Shown here: positions 43,901 to 57,440 of the stretch, one piece after another | Layout of the letters: each line of letters starts with the position of its first letter | How positions within the stretch are numbered: the stretch's first letter is position 1 | From: Trametes villosa | Taxonomy: Eukaryota; Basidiomycota; Agaricomycetes; Polyporales; Polyporaceae | DNA: 64,000 bases | Assembly: GCA_002964805.2 (NCBI GenBank) | Contig: PUDQ02000016.1 | Span: forward strand, 248,001 to 312,000 | Direction of reading: 5' to 3' | The notes under the pieces: generated by a model | What the model saw: the letters and a program-made list of their open reading frames with translations, nothing else | What the model was told of the DNA's origin: nothing | Database searches by the model: none | Translations under genes and position numbers: made by a program

Positions 43901-45417
43901 ATCAACGAGAACGTTTCCCTGGATGCACGCCAGTTAGAAAAGATCGGGAGAAACGCAGGAGTAAAATACCTGGGGGTCCGTTGTGAGCCTAAAAACCTCT
44001 GCGTGTACGGCCTTGCGGTAGATCACCCAGCGTTGCGGGACGGCGAATTCTCCGTTGGCAAGTCGACAGAGCTCGTCAAGATAGTAGTGCTTGTCGCGGG
44101 CGTCGTACATCGGGCTGAGGGTGGACCTATCGATCCCTTTGTGCCATCGCACGGTGTGGAAGACTTCGGATATGGGACCGTCGGGAATGACAGGGTAAAC
44201 GTGCATATCCCGCCGGGTTTCTTCGTTAGTCCAGTCCTAGTATACACTGAATATGCCATATGTGGACCAGGAATAAGTGAGATACATACCCTTGCAATGA
44301 TAGCGCGTGGATCGACCATCCAGAAGATGTTCCCTTGAGGAGTCTTGCATGGAATGCTCGGAACTCCGCATTTCTTCCGTAGATCGCGTTGAATGCTGCG
44401 AAGTTCGTAGAGCGTAGGCGCGTCTTGAACACCGCATTCCCGTAGTACGTAGAGGAACAGCTTCATGAGCGATTCGGGAACAGGGAGTCGAGTGAGGCCG
44501 TTGTCCAAAACATCGGCCAGGAGGGTCTGATAGGGCCTCTATATCAATACACATAGCCAAAGTGAGGATGACCTGAGCTTACCGGATAGTTTGGATATGG
44601 GTAGGTATCCGAATCTCGGTCAACAGGACTCCTTGTTCTCGTATCGTCGTTACCATAGCTTGCGTTGCCGGAGACGCGATGCGCATGATCGAGGTCTGGT
44701 AAGGCTGATCAGCCTGAGCCTGACGAGCACAAAGAGTCAAGCAGCTCACCGATATTCCCAAGCAGCTCCGCGAGATACGAATCCTCCTCTCCGGGGGCAG
44801 AGAGCCTGACGTCGAGAGCCTCAGGAGCCACTTCGTCTGGAGGTTGCGAAGGCTCCTGCCCAAAAAGGAAACCGAGATCTGACGCCGCGCGCGTGGGATC
44901 CCACAGCCCAAACATTGAGATGCCTTCCTCGAGGCGTTCTCTGTTTCGTCTTGCTGCCGCACTGGCATCGTCTATGCCCAGGCCAAGATCGGAGTGGTCC
45001 TGCTCGAGACTGGACCACAGCATATCCTCCTGAGCGCTCGGCCTGGCAGAACTTCGTCCCACGCGCGCATCCGACACGCTCCCAGATGTTCGATGCTCAT
45101 CCGGGACCGGCACGTTGGTGAGCATCGCATACTCGATGGCTTCTTTAGCGACAACTGAAGCAGACTGCTCCGCTTTGCGCTCTTGGGTCTTCGCGGCGGC
45201 GGCTTGATGAAGGGCTTCGCTTTTCTTGTGTCCCGCAGACTTCAAGTGGCCGTTCAGGCTGTCGCGTTTGAGGTTCTGGTCACATAAGGTGCAGCGCACG
45301 ATTTCTTGTCCGGAAACAGGCTGTATAACTGATGGAACACTTAGCAAATACTGCCGTGCAAGTCATTCAGGCCTACGTACAGGTGGGCAGCTGTTTGCTT
45401 TTCCTTCCGGGAGGCAT
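40926..45417 (-). CDS. Transposase-like protein of a mushroom-specific family, 13 exons
   Basis: Exons: 45417-45381, 45328-44750, 44695-44583, 44526-44290, 44236-43970, 43918-43813, 43752-43485, 43422-43206, 43142-42866, 42802-42447, 42385-41771, 41699-41526, 41474-40926. They sum to 3,795 nt and 1,264 residues with every phase agreeing. An N-terminal zinc finger VRCTLCDQNLKRDSLNGHLK is followed by an acidic region and a central block. That block has FCRKCKAGGT, SDNPMQSEISGHIGGNGN and LDTPIEILHTVLLGVVKYAW. Near the end are NVQHDCARAGC and a Lys/Arg-rich tail. I recognise this as a repeat family in agaricomycete genomes, distinct from Plavaka, but cannot assign its superfamily or locate catalytic acids with confidence. 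Confidence 0.75.
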
Positions 45418-45711
45418 TTTTGCTGACGGCCCTCGGGACTCACTGAGGGACTTCGAGAGGGACTTCGAGCTCAAGCTTGAAGTCCCGCCCCCTCGCCAAT
45501 CATGTCTCTGATATGCCCCAGAGTGTCATTGTCGCGCTGATTATTTCCAGACGCTTAAGACAGCCGCTTGGCTTCGTCCACCCCGAGCTGTGGCCGCCGA
45601 ACAAAGGAACCCTTGGCGCCCACAACTGGTATTTAACTCACCGGGTTGCGCCCACACGCGATCCACCCCTTCCTCTCTCCTTCTTCCACTGCCGCTTCTC
45701 TTGAAACTGAC
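45418..45711. promoter_or_regulatory. Shared divergent promoter of the two-gene element
   Basis: The 294 bp between the two start codons. It holds two direct copies of GGGACTTCGAG at about 45,437-45,470, the second being half of a near-palindrome closed by CTTGAAGTCCC. Such repeats suit binding sites for a transposon-encoded protein, but that is inference. Confidence 0.45.
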
Positions 45712-47151
45712 ATGGCCTTCCTGGACGATCTTGCGAGTGTCATCGCCAACGCCAATGCGACTGACCTGAACCCTCCTCCCGCCACCCCGGCACCCTCCGC
45801 CTCGCGCAAGCGTACAGCGAGCGACGTTGACCCCGGCGAGTCCGATAGCGATAACGACCTCAACCCGTCATCGCCTGCCCCTCTCTCGACACCACGGGGG
45901 GTCAACCAGAACCTCGTTGTCGTGGCTAAACGGGTCGGAGTACAGAAGAAGCTCAAAGCCGAGCAGCAGCGTGAGCTGGAGGATTTCGCTTCGGTATGTT
46001 ATCTTGCCTGTCTACTACGTCATGGTACTTACGCTGTGTCACTACAGGACACTCTCGCGGTGCACAACATCAAGCTCTTCGCTAAGATGCTTGCACTCGA
46101 GACCCGATTTGACAAGATGATGTCTTCGGCGCCGCCATTCGAAGTATCTCCGGCTCTGAAGGTAAGTATGGTACTTACCGTGTCCGTTTTCCCAAGGCTA
46201 ACCCTGTACAGAGAAACATCCTATCGTACTGCACCGCCGTCTTCTTTTCGAGCAAGCTCGCGGCATATAAGGGCCATATCCCCCGAAATCATGTTCTGGT
46301 TCGTTGTCTTTGCTGCCCTTCGCCGTTTTGAGATCCGGCTGACACCCCTGCAGGACATTATCAAGCGGCTCCGCTTCGACATCCCCACAGGGCTCGAGGG
46401 ACATCCAGCCGAGTGGGGCAAGGTGCAGACCTGCGTTCAAGACACGCTTACCCAGATCCGCGGTGCGGTCAAGAAGCTGGTAAGTATTGCTCTGTTAACT
46501 TCAATGACGATAGTCTCTAAGCCGGCCTTAACACAGCTAAACAAGAGTGTCACTAGCACCACTGATATGAAACTGAACATGTCCATCTTCGATCTCGCTG
46601 GGAAGGTTGTCCGAAACACAACATTGAAAGTGTCCATCCCATTGATGGCACGCCTCGCTCTCATGGTAAGCTACCTCATAAGGTTGTTCGCCGACGACAG
46701 TGCTTATTATTTCTCCACCAGCGAGCCATGTTCATGGAGTCCCCAGGCGAGAACTTCTGGGATCGTGTCGACGACCACCTGAACCATCTGCGGGAGTTGA
46801 CGAAGACGCCGGAGGCCCTCGTTTTGTACGTTCACCCCTTCTTGTGTCCGAACTCGCGTTGACTGACTGCCGCGTCGCTGTGGCTGCAGCGCGTTCAAGC
46901 ACACGCTTAAGCAGGATCGCGAGACCCACGGCCTTGGGCTCGGGACTGACGACGACGTTGACAGCGGCGAAGCAGACATGCCGCTCGACGAAGTCCAGCA
47001 GAACGCCGACGATGCGATCGAAGAAGCCAACCGTCGTGCCGCCGCACTCGCCGCTCAAGCTGCGGCCACAGCTTCTCGAGCTGTCCGAGCTCACGCCAAC
47101 CCCAGCGAGCTCCAGGCGGACGGCAACGCGTCGCCCGGTCCTAGCTCCTAA
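45712..47151 (+). CDS. Partner protein of the transposon-like element, 7 exons
   Basis: Exons 45712-45993, 46048-46161, 46212-46298, 46354-46479, 46537-46665, 46722-46825 and 46890-47151 sum to 1,104 nt and 367 residues. The N-terminus MAFLDDLASVIANANATDL is followed by a nuclear-type RKRTASDVD segment. Next is a helical core (VQKKLKAEQQRELEDFAS, LAVHNIKLFAKMLALETRFD, FDIPTGLEGHPAEWGKVQT) and an acidic, Ala-rich tail. This family is common in agaricomycete genomes and has no named domain that I know. Its head-to-head pairing with the transposase-like gene suggests an accessory DNA-binding or regulatory protein, as in other two-gene DNA transposons; that is inference. Confidence 0.68.
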
Positions 47152-48435
47152 CTCGGACGCTCCGCCCGCTGCGAGCCCTGTTTGTTGTTTAGAGTGTGCC
47201 GTGTTCTCTATCATGTATGTGCAGCCGCCGTCGGAATATAATATTGCTATTTCTCGCGAATTTCGAGTGCGACTTCATAACCTCTCTCCGACCTGCCCTG
47301 CGGCCTTCGGGCCTGTATATGCGGGGCTGGCCTCAATGGCAATGCCAGCGACGCCGTGGAGACAGGACCAGCGTGCATATGGCTGCCAATCAAGCCAGGC
47401 TCGAGCTCCTCAGCCAGCCGGCTTGAAGTCCTCAAAACATGCTGCCGTTCCCTTGGCTGCTCGGTCGGCACAACACTCGGAGATACCTGCAGATGTCCCA
47501 GGCGTCCAGGCAGTCACCAGATGTCTGCAGATGCCTGTCCAATCTCGCGGGCGATGCATTGATGTCAAAGCATGGTGTGCCACCGACGGAAGGAGGACAA
47601 TGAGAGGACCGGCTGACGCGCACACCGTATTCGAGCCCTTTGTCTGGCGAAGTACAATGTAATTAGAATATCCCATCTCGGGCCTCCCTGGTTCCATTGT
47701 GGTACAATTTCGTTTATTAGCCTGCAGCCAGCCCCGCGACATCTCGGCGCCGGCTGCCGGGGCCACCCCTCACACATGTCATTTCCAGCCTCAGATCGGC
47801 TGGCGATAAGTTGGCGGTGTAACTTGAAAGCTGTGCCCGTACTACTTTGGCTTGAGCGGTTCATCGACACCATGGACATTGGACAACGTCGAGTGCTTGA
47901 TATCTCAACTCCTACCAGTGAATGCTATATTCTGTCAAGACTCTTTGCTGTGGACTCGTAGTGCTGCGTATCGAGGTAATTGTGGACTTACAGCTTGCAC
48001 GTGATATATCGCTGATGAGCATCCTGAGATTTTTTTAGTAAATGATCTGCGAGCCACAAAGTCGAGTAGAGCGTTCACCATCCCTCGAGGGCTGTGGCGG
48101 GTCGGATGCTGACACTGGGTCCGCCTGCCACGGGTCTGCTACATATGGCGTCCTGGTAGACACGCCGCTCCTTCAAGAAACTTGGGATAGTGTTTCAGAG
48201 GCAGGAGTAGGTTTGCCGCGCGTTGAAGCAGCCTGAACTTTGCTGCATTGTACTGCGGAATGACAGCACTATGATTCTGATGATCAGCGGACATTCATGC
48301 CATGCCTCACTACTTCAACCGAGCGGGAAAGGGCAGCAACGACCCTACACCCCGCACGCTCCCCGCACCGTCGCGACGAACTAATCGTTTACCCGCAGCC
48401 CCGTCTCGCAATCCCTCACGCTGGTGTCTTTACCG
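47152..48435. other. Intergenic, right flank of the transposon-like element
   Basis: About 1.3 kb without a supported gene. Rich in short GC-rich inverted repeats between 47,270 and 47,770 (for example GCCAGCCGGC, CCGGCTGCCGGGG). These could include the right end of the transposon-like element, though no inverted match to the left flank was found. Confidence 0.4.
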
Positions 48436-50420
48436 ATGTCTTCCCCGACGCCTCATATGGCGATCGCGCTAGACAGCACGATCGGTGCTGCCTTCGTAGG
48501 CCACATTGTGACCGTGTTGTAAGCTAGTTAACTCGGTCGACTCTCCGTTGCAAACACTCACGACGAATTCGTACAGCTTATACGGCGTCACCAGCGTCCA
48601 AGCGTTTGTGTACTACAGAAGATGCCTCAAGGATAGCACGGCTCTGAAACTCTCAGTAAGCAAACAGTCCCTCTCGTGCGCATACATGGATTCACGGCCC
48701 TCTGTAGGTACTGGGACTATGGTAATACCTGTGCTATTGCTATTACGCCGGCGAATTTATCCCTCAACCATCTCAGGATCCTCGACGGCATTCACGCCTC
48801 CCTCATCAGCTATGCCATGTATTGGTACTGCATCACGAACTTCTCGAATTTACGAGCAGTACAACGATCCATATGGTACGTGTCTAGCATCGTACGCGGG
48901 CTGTGGCTGGTTCACTCACCACGAGCTTTCAGGCCCATTCCAGTAGGTACCCACTCAAATAGTGCTGCTGTACTTCCGCTCTCAGCCCGCGCGCCAGGCC
49001 ATGATCATCGTTTCAGTAAGCCTGTTCATCAACTTGCCTTGACGTTGAGTTAACGCCGCCGGCGTGGAGCAGAACATCAGCAACTCGATAGTTCGTTGGT
49101 TAGTCTGCGCCGGAAGCCACGCCAACGTCGTCGTGAAACTCTGCTAATGACATCTGAATCAATTCCCGTGTTCTCTCCTTCAGTATATTCGGTTACCGCC
49201 TTTGGGAATGTGAGCCAGAGCAACCTGTATCACTTCTCTCCTCGGGAATCGCTGACTACCGCTTCGCCAGTGCGGAATCGTAAATGGACCCTCCCCATTA
49301 TCATTGTGCGTTTTGAGCTGCTACACCTCTCAAAGCTACACGTTGCTAAACTCATCCTCGTTGTAGGCCATCTTCTGCGTCGTGATCGTCGGTAAGTTGG
49401 CCTCCTGTGCATATCGACACCTGTCCTCAACGACGTGCGCTGCGTTGCAATGGTTTAGCGGATGCAACATGTTAGTCCACTTTGAACTCCCGCTCGCATG
49501 CGTCATCGCTAATGCGAGCTCTCCCAGACTTCGCCATCGAGCTGTGAGTATGATCTCCTCGCCGTCGCCCGCTTCGCTTGCACTCATGCCTCCCTTCTGC
49601 ACCGCCAGGCTATCGTTGTCGTCGTACAGCGGACTGTCCCATCTCTCCGTGCGTCTCACTCGGGACTTGATGTTCTGCGTATGATCCGGTGACATTGAGG
49701 ATTTTACGCCGACGTGCATCAGTGGTCGCTCTACGTCGGCCTGTCTGCCGAGGCCGCGGTCGATCTCATCATCGCGGTCGCCCAATGTACCCAGTTGCGG
49801 AGTCTCGAAACGGGAGTACAAAGGTAGGTCAACCTTCCCGGTTGGAGTTGATATTGTGCTGAATTCAGATATCGCGTCCGACGTACTCCCGGCTGCAGGA
49901 CGGACATGCTCGTTAGGACGCTGATAGCGTACAGCATTAACACCGGGCTCCTTACAAGGTGTGTATCCCTGGCCTCTACTCAGGGAATGCAGAACCACCC
50001 TGGGCTGATGATACATGCTAGTCTATGCGCGTTCGCCGCGCTCATATCGGTACGTCCACACCCCCATGCTTTCGATGCTCGTGCTCATCCCCCGTGCGTA
50101 CAGTACGCCATAAACCACGCCAACTTTGTCTACTTCGCCTTCTACTTCATCCTGAGCAAGCGTGCGAGACACCTGCTATACCTCTGAACGTGAACCCAAC
50201 TGACTGCGACTCTGTAGTGTACGTCAACGCACTTCTCGCGAGGCTGAATGCGCGAGGTTCCCTGCTCGAGGGGACGAGCCGCGGACGCGAAGCTCCCCAC
50301 AGCACCGTCGTATTCCGATCACCCGGCGTATGGGACGCGCCTAACCTCTCGCGAGGCCAGTCGTGCACGGTGGAGGACGGCGGGAGTATGATCCAGGCAA
50401 GTCCGATAGGCCCTCGCTAA
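48436..50420 (+). CDS. DUF6534-type seven-span membrane protein
   Basis: Clear exons are 48436-48518, 48577-48655, a 14-nt micro-exon 48708-48721, and 48777-48875. Later ones are 49184-49209, 49271-49305 and 49367-49391, and the large C-terminal exons end at 50420. The DUF6534 pattern is readable: IGAAFVGHIVTVFLYGVTSV, QAFVYYRRCLKD, WILDGIHASLISYAMYWYCI, FGYRLWELRNRKWTLPI, WSLYVGLSAEAAVDLIIAVA, TLIAYSINTGLLT, NFVYFAFYFILSK and YVNALLARLNARGSL. This family is expanded in mushroom-forming fungi, with unknown function and a GPCR-like span count. The part between 48,876 and 49,183 could not be resolved into exons and may be damaged. Confidence 0.75.
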
Positions 50421-50725
50421 CAGAAGGGCGCGTCATGAACTCACTGCATTGGTCTGCAGCTCTAACTGCATTGGTCTGCAGCTCTAAGCTGGTCGCACGG
50501 ACAGTGAGAGGATGCATATTGCCTGGGCTTGTTTTATTTTGTGTAGGCGACGCTGGTTCGTACGGCCTATGTACTGATTACTCTTGGAAGGGGTCTACTG
50601 TATGGCACTTCGCATAACGTACATCGAATCGCAATCGACAGTCCTGGATAAGTTATCATAGGGTGCCACAGTCTCATACCTACCCCCGTCAGTCGACGCC
50701 GGGAGCCTGCCTAGGTAGCTCGGAT
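50421..50725. other. Intergenic between convergent DUF6534 and PIF1 genes
   Basis: Convergent 3' flanks. A direct repeat of about 19 bases, GCATTGGTCTGCAGCTCTAA and a near copy, occurs in tandem at about 50,446-50,490. Confidence 0.5.
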
Positions 50726-53258
50726 TCACGGATCTTGGACCGTCTCTAGCGTTTTGCTCCACTCGACGACTTTCGGGTGGGCTTGGACCTGGGGCACGGT
50801 TTACCACGAAGGCGGCAGGAATCGAGGGATGTATGCGCGTACCTTATGGGCATCGAAGTGCAGGACCTGCAGTCCGTCCAGAGACGTGGCTCGGGAAAGC
50901 GCGACATACGCTTGACCTGCACGCGTTGCATGAGTTAGCTGCGTAACGAACGGCGGCGAAACACATAACCCACCCTTCTCGAACACCTTGGCGAGGTCGA
51001 CCTTGACACGCTCCAAAGTCTGGCCTTGGGACTTATGGATCGACATCGCCCACGCCAGGATCAACGGGAGCTAGCATATACCCAGCCTAATCAACCATAA
51101 CCCCTTCTTCGCTTCCAGCCGCACATGAAACGACACCCACCTGTGTCCGGCTGACCTGCACCTCGCCGCTCGGCAGCTCGACCTTCCAAGTATCCGGCTG
51201 GATGATGACCTGTTTGTGGTGGCCGCCAGGCTGCAGGAACTCGACGAGAGGCAGAACCTGGCGACCGCTGAGGCTCGCCTTGGGCTCCTTCGCAGCTGCC
51301 TTGGAGGCGGGCTTCCCGCCGGGCATGCCGTCCTCTTCGAGGGGCGCGGCGGGGTCGACGAAGCGGATGATCTTGCCCATCGTGCCGTTCACGAGCGTCT
51401 CGTCCATGTTCTTGATTAACATGACCTAAATCGCGCTGCGTTCAGCGAAGACCTTGGCGACGAGGAGGTATGCCGGCTACCTGCGCGCCTTCCTTCAGAA
51501 CGAGCCGTTTGGGCGGCATGAAGTTGGCGAGCATCTTCTCGCGCTGCTGCGCGTCGGTGACGGTCCCGCCGTCATAGGCGTTGTACACCTGCTCCTTGCC
51601 CGTGATCCCGGTCATGCGCACCCCGTTCGACCTCTCTACGTCCTCGCGTCTCGGGAACCTACGATGCTCGTCAACATATGAGCCACTCGTACCGAGTACA
51701 AGGACTGTACTGACAGTTCTGTGGCGCCTAGGCCATCCTCGTACACGATCTCCCGCGCCAGGCCCTTGAACCGCGTGATCGACTTGTCCGTGAGCCGCCC
51801 GAAGCGCATCTCGTTGAGCATGTCGACGAACTCGGGGTCGCGCTGCCGGAAGACCTTCGTGAGGTTGAACGTCTTCCGGATCGTCTGTGACCACATCTCG
51901 GCCTCGAATGCGAACTTGACCGATCCGCTGCCTTTCATTACGGGCGGCAGCTGGAAGAAGTCGCCCGTGACGACGACCTGGGAGCCTTTTCAGTAGGGAG
52001 CCAAGGCTAAGTTGAGACTACACGCACCTGGATAGCGCCGAAGGGCTCGGGGCGCTTCCGGATGATTTGTCCGATGCGCGCGAGCTTGTCGAAGAGATCT
52101 CCATCGACCATGGACACTTGTGCACAAGCGCGTCAGTAGCTGCTCCGTGTGCACGACTGGTGAGGTCTATGAATACCTTCATCGATAATGAGGACTTTGG
52201 TACGCAACCACCGCGTAGTGGCCTTCCTGTTCTTCTTCACCTTGCTCGCAAGGTGTTCGGCGGATTCGGTCCCTAGACCGATACCGGCGAAAGAGTGGAT
52301 GGTTACACCACCGATGTTGCAGGCCGCGATACCTGGGACTAGGTCAGATGCATAACTGGATGGGGTGGTTGGGGGCCTACCGGTAGATGCGGTGACCGCG
52401 ACTGCGTCAGGTATTTTCGCGTAGCGCTTCTTGAGAGACTTGATGATCTCGCGCAGTAGCACGGACTTTCCAGCGCCTGGACGTAAACGAGTGAGTATAT
52501 GCTGGCTATATGCGCTTTTCCATACAGCACTCAATGGAGGGAGAACGGTCTAAGCTCCTGGGGGCGGCTTGGAGCTCCGTGCTACCCAAGATATATGCGT
52601 CTCGAATGGATCGCAACTTCGCAACTTCCACAATAGAGGCGGAACAGGAGAGAAGTAACTCCATGAGAAAGAATGAACTAAGACGCCGTCTCCAGGAGGA
52701 TGGGGTTTACTGGGTCGCTCAGAACTCACCTGCACTGCCAGTGTAGAAAATGCTCTGACCGGCCTCTACCAGCCTTAGTATATGCGTCTGCTCCTGACTA
52801 AGGAACACCGGGGCCGGCTTGGACGTTGCGCCATTCTTCGTCACTGCAGGAACCACCAAGGTTTCGTTGGAGGCGGCCTGTCGTGGTGCGGCCGGCGCCC
52901 GGGTCGACGAAGCATTGGGGTACGTAGGCCTGGAAGTGGTTGGTGCTCCTTGCTCTTTCACATCCCAGGTCGTAGGCAGCTGTCGCCGTTTGGCGGGCGG
53001 GTTCTGAGACGAGGAGGGTCGTTTCTGGGACTGTGATAGCGTGGTCTCTGAGGACGATATCTGAGAGTTGAGAGCGTCTTGAATGTCCTTCAGGCGCTGC
53101 TCTAGTCCAGATAGTTTCTTGGGCGGGGTAGGGTCCCAGGGAATGGACTCAGCGTCCGAGGAGACAGAGCTCTGGCTTGCTGCGGGCAAGGGGTTGGACG
53201 AAAAATCACGCTTGATAGAACGTAGCCCTGACATGGGCTGCTTCGAGGTTTGAGACAT
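50726..53258 (-). CDS. PIF1: PIF1-family 5'-3' DNA helicase
   Basis: Ten exons (53258-52730, 52476-52381, 52332-52177, 52116-52028, 51977-51715, 51658-51481, 51425-51141, 51070-50974, 50916-50843, 50788-50726) give 609 residues. After a Ser/Pro-rich N-terminus, the helicase motifs run in order: [20 protein letters not shown], Walker [29 protein letters not shown], Walker [33 protein letters not shown], and the PIF1 signature region LTKVFRQRD. They end with [20 protein letters not shown] and [21 protein letters not shown]1 unwinds G-quadruplexes, removes telomerase from DNA ends and works in nucleus and mitochondria. The first intron (253 nt) is far longer than the rest and splits the P-loop codons. 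Confidence 0.95.
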
Positions 53259-54136
53259 CACAGAAAGTGCGCGCGCTCTCAGGTACTCCCCGCAGAGTCA
53301 GAGAGGGCAGGAGGAGGAGAGGACGATGGTGGTAAAAGGGAGAAACGAAGCGCGAGTGGCCAACATTACACAAGGCACCGCGACGCGTAGCGCACGTGAC
53401 CGCGCACTTATCTTCTGTCAATTCATTTTTCGCCCTCGCCTCGGCCTGCGCGTTCAACGTTCAATGCGCAAGTGCCCGACCACCGCTGGGCCGGAGAGCT
53501 CGTACGCACGGGCCATGGTAGCCAAGGCTATATCCATGCGAGAATACGAGGCCATATCCATGTGAGAATAAGGGTGCGTATATGGATAGGCTACTGCAGC
53601 AAGCTATCGAACTCTTCCATACGAGCAATTCGAGGCTTCGATTTCTCAGCCCGTGCTGTTACCGCGGCCAACGCTGTGCGGCCACGACGCTCAACGCTCG
53701 TGCGGGTGTGCTTCAACGATGGAAGACTGCTAAAAGAGCCGGCCGAAGTAAAGACGAGGGGCATGTTGGGTGCATAATGAAATCGATAAGGAGACGCCTC
53801 AGCCTCGCTGTTGTGGCTTCTTGGCTGTGCCCGAGCTGATTCGGCAACTCGAGCTCGCTGCGGACGTGCCCAACGACGACGACCGCCGCATTTGTCCCGT
53901 CTGGCCGCAGTGGCGAGAGCTCCATCGACTGAGCGGACGAACTGAGCGGGATATCGCACGGGCGGGAAGAAAGAGGACGGACGTGGTGGTGATCACGATC
54001 GTTGCTGCAGCTCTGCACCGCACTCTGTTTTGTCTTCGCACTGTCTGCCGGCCACGACGTCGACGAGCTCGCGCTCCCCGCTCCTTCTGCCTCCTTCCTC
54101 ACACCATCATTTCCCAGTCCTGCCCAGGTTGCGCAT
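53259..54136. other. Divergent promoter region between PIF1 and the PAK kinase
   Basis: About 0.9 kb between two divergent start codons. No distinct element beyond a short direct repeat around 53,520-53,590 (GAATACGAGGCCATATCCATG type). Open frames are not supported. Confidence 0.45.
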
Positions 54137-56732
<2,596 letters not shown>

Positions 56733-57440
56733 GCGACGCGCGCACCGTCCACGACCCCCAATGCTTGGCGGCCCCCGCACTACCCGTCACCCCCATGTCA
56801 TGCATCGATCTATCTATATCCACCCTCTCTCGATCTCCGCCCAACGCTTCCGCTGTGTGCGTGCCCACGATGTGTCTCGATTAGCTCCCTCACCTCGCCT
56901 CCCCTCCTCGGTCCCCCGTCTCTCAGTCTCCCCCTCATCATCATCAAGCCCGAGCGACCCCGAATGTGTGTGTTGTGCGCGACGGCCGCGCGTGTTGTCT
57001 GATACAAACCAAATGTTTACGCTACGCTACGTTACGCTGTGCGCGCGCCGAGTACTGTAGACGTCGTGCAAGCGACCTTCTCTTTCGGACGCGGTTTGGG
57101 CGGGGTGTGTAAGTACTAGTACGCTGTGTGTCTCGGGCTGCGCAATGGGTTCGCTGGCTGCGTTTCTCGTCTGATAGCACTATGTACCCCGTCTGGTGTA
57201 TACCCACGATGGTAATACTTGAAATTCTTGCGGACGGTGTGACGGTGCGATGCTCGATGGTGAAGTGGTCGCATGCTGGCCGAGCATCCTTTGCTTACGC
57301 AGGAAGGATGCATTGTATTGGTACAAGATGACAGACGTTAGTCCGTATGAGGTCGATGGTATGGCGATGGATTAAGTTAAGGTGGAAAGTACGGTTGCGG
57401 CGCGGTCGCACGAATCTCGAGTTCGCAGGGGTTGAAAGAA
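56733..57440. other. Intergenic between convergent kinase genes
   Basis: 3' flanks of the PAK and TEL1 genes, pyrimidine-rich at 56,770-56,950. No gene supported. Confidence 0.5.

Larger units (their letters stand above)
40926..47151. mobile_element. Two-gene transposon-like element with divergent genes, apparently intact
   Basis: A transposase-like gene (minus strand, 45417 to 40926) and a partner gene (plus strand, 45712 to 47151) diverge from a 294-bp gap. Both families recur, as far as I know, in many copies in agaricomycete genomes, and both are open through all exons here. Element ends, terminal inverted repeats and target duplication were not identified, so the limits given are those of the genes only. 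Confidence 0.55.

Noticed and set aside
40380..47790. Terminal inverted repeats of the two-gene element
   Set aside because: GC-rich short repeats occur on both flanks, but no pair long enough to call was found by eye.
48651..48660. CTCTCAGTAAG resembling the conserved junction strand of the RNA array
   Set aside because: It is the end of an exon plus a GTAAGC donor in the DUF6534 gene, with no flanking fold.
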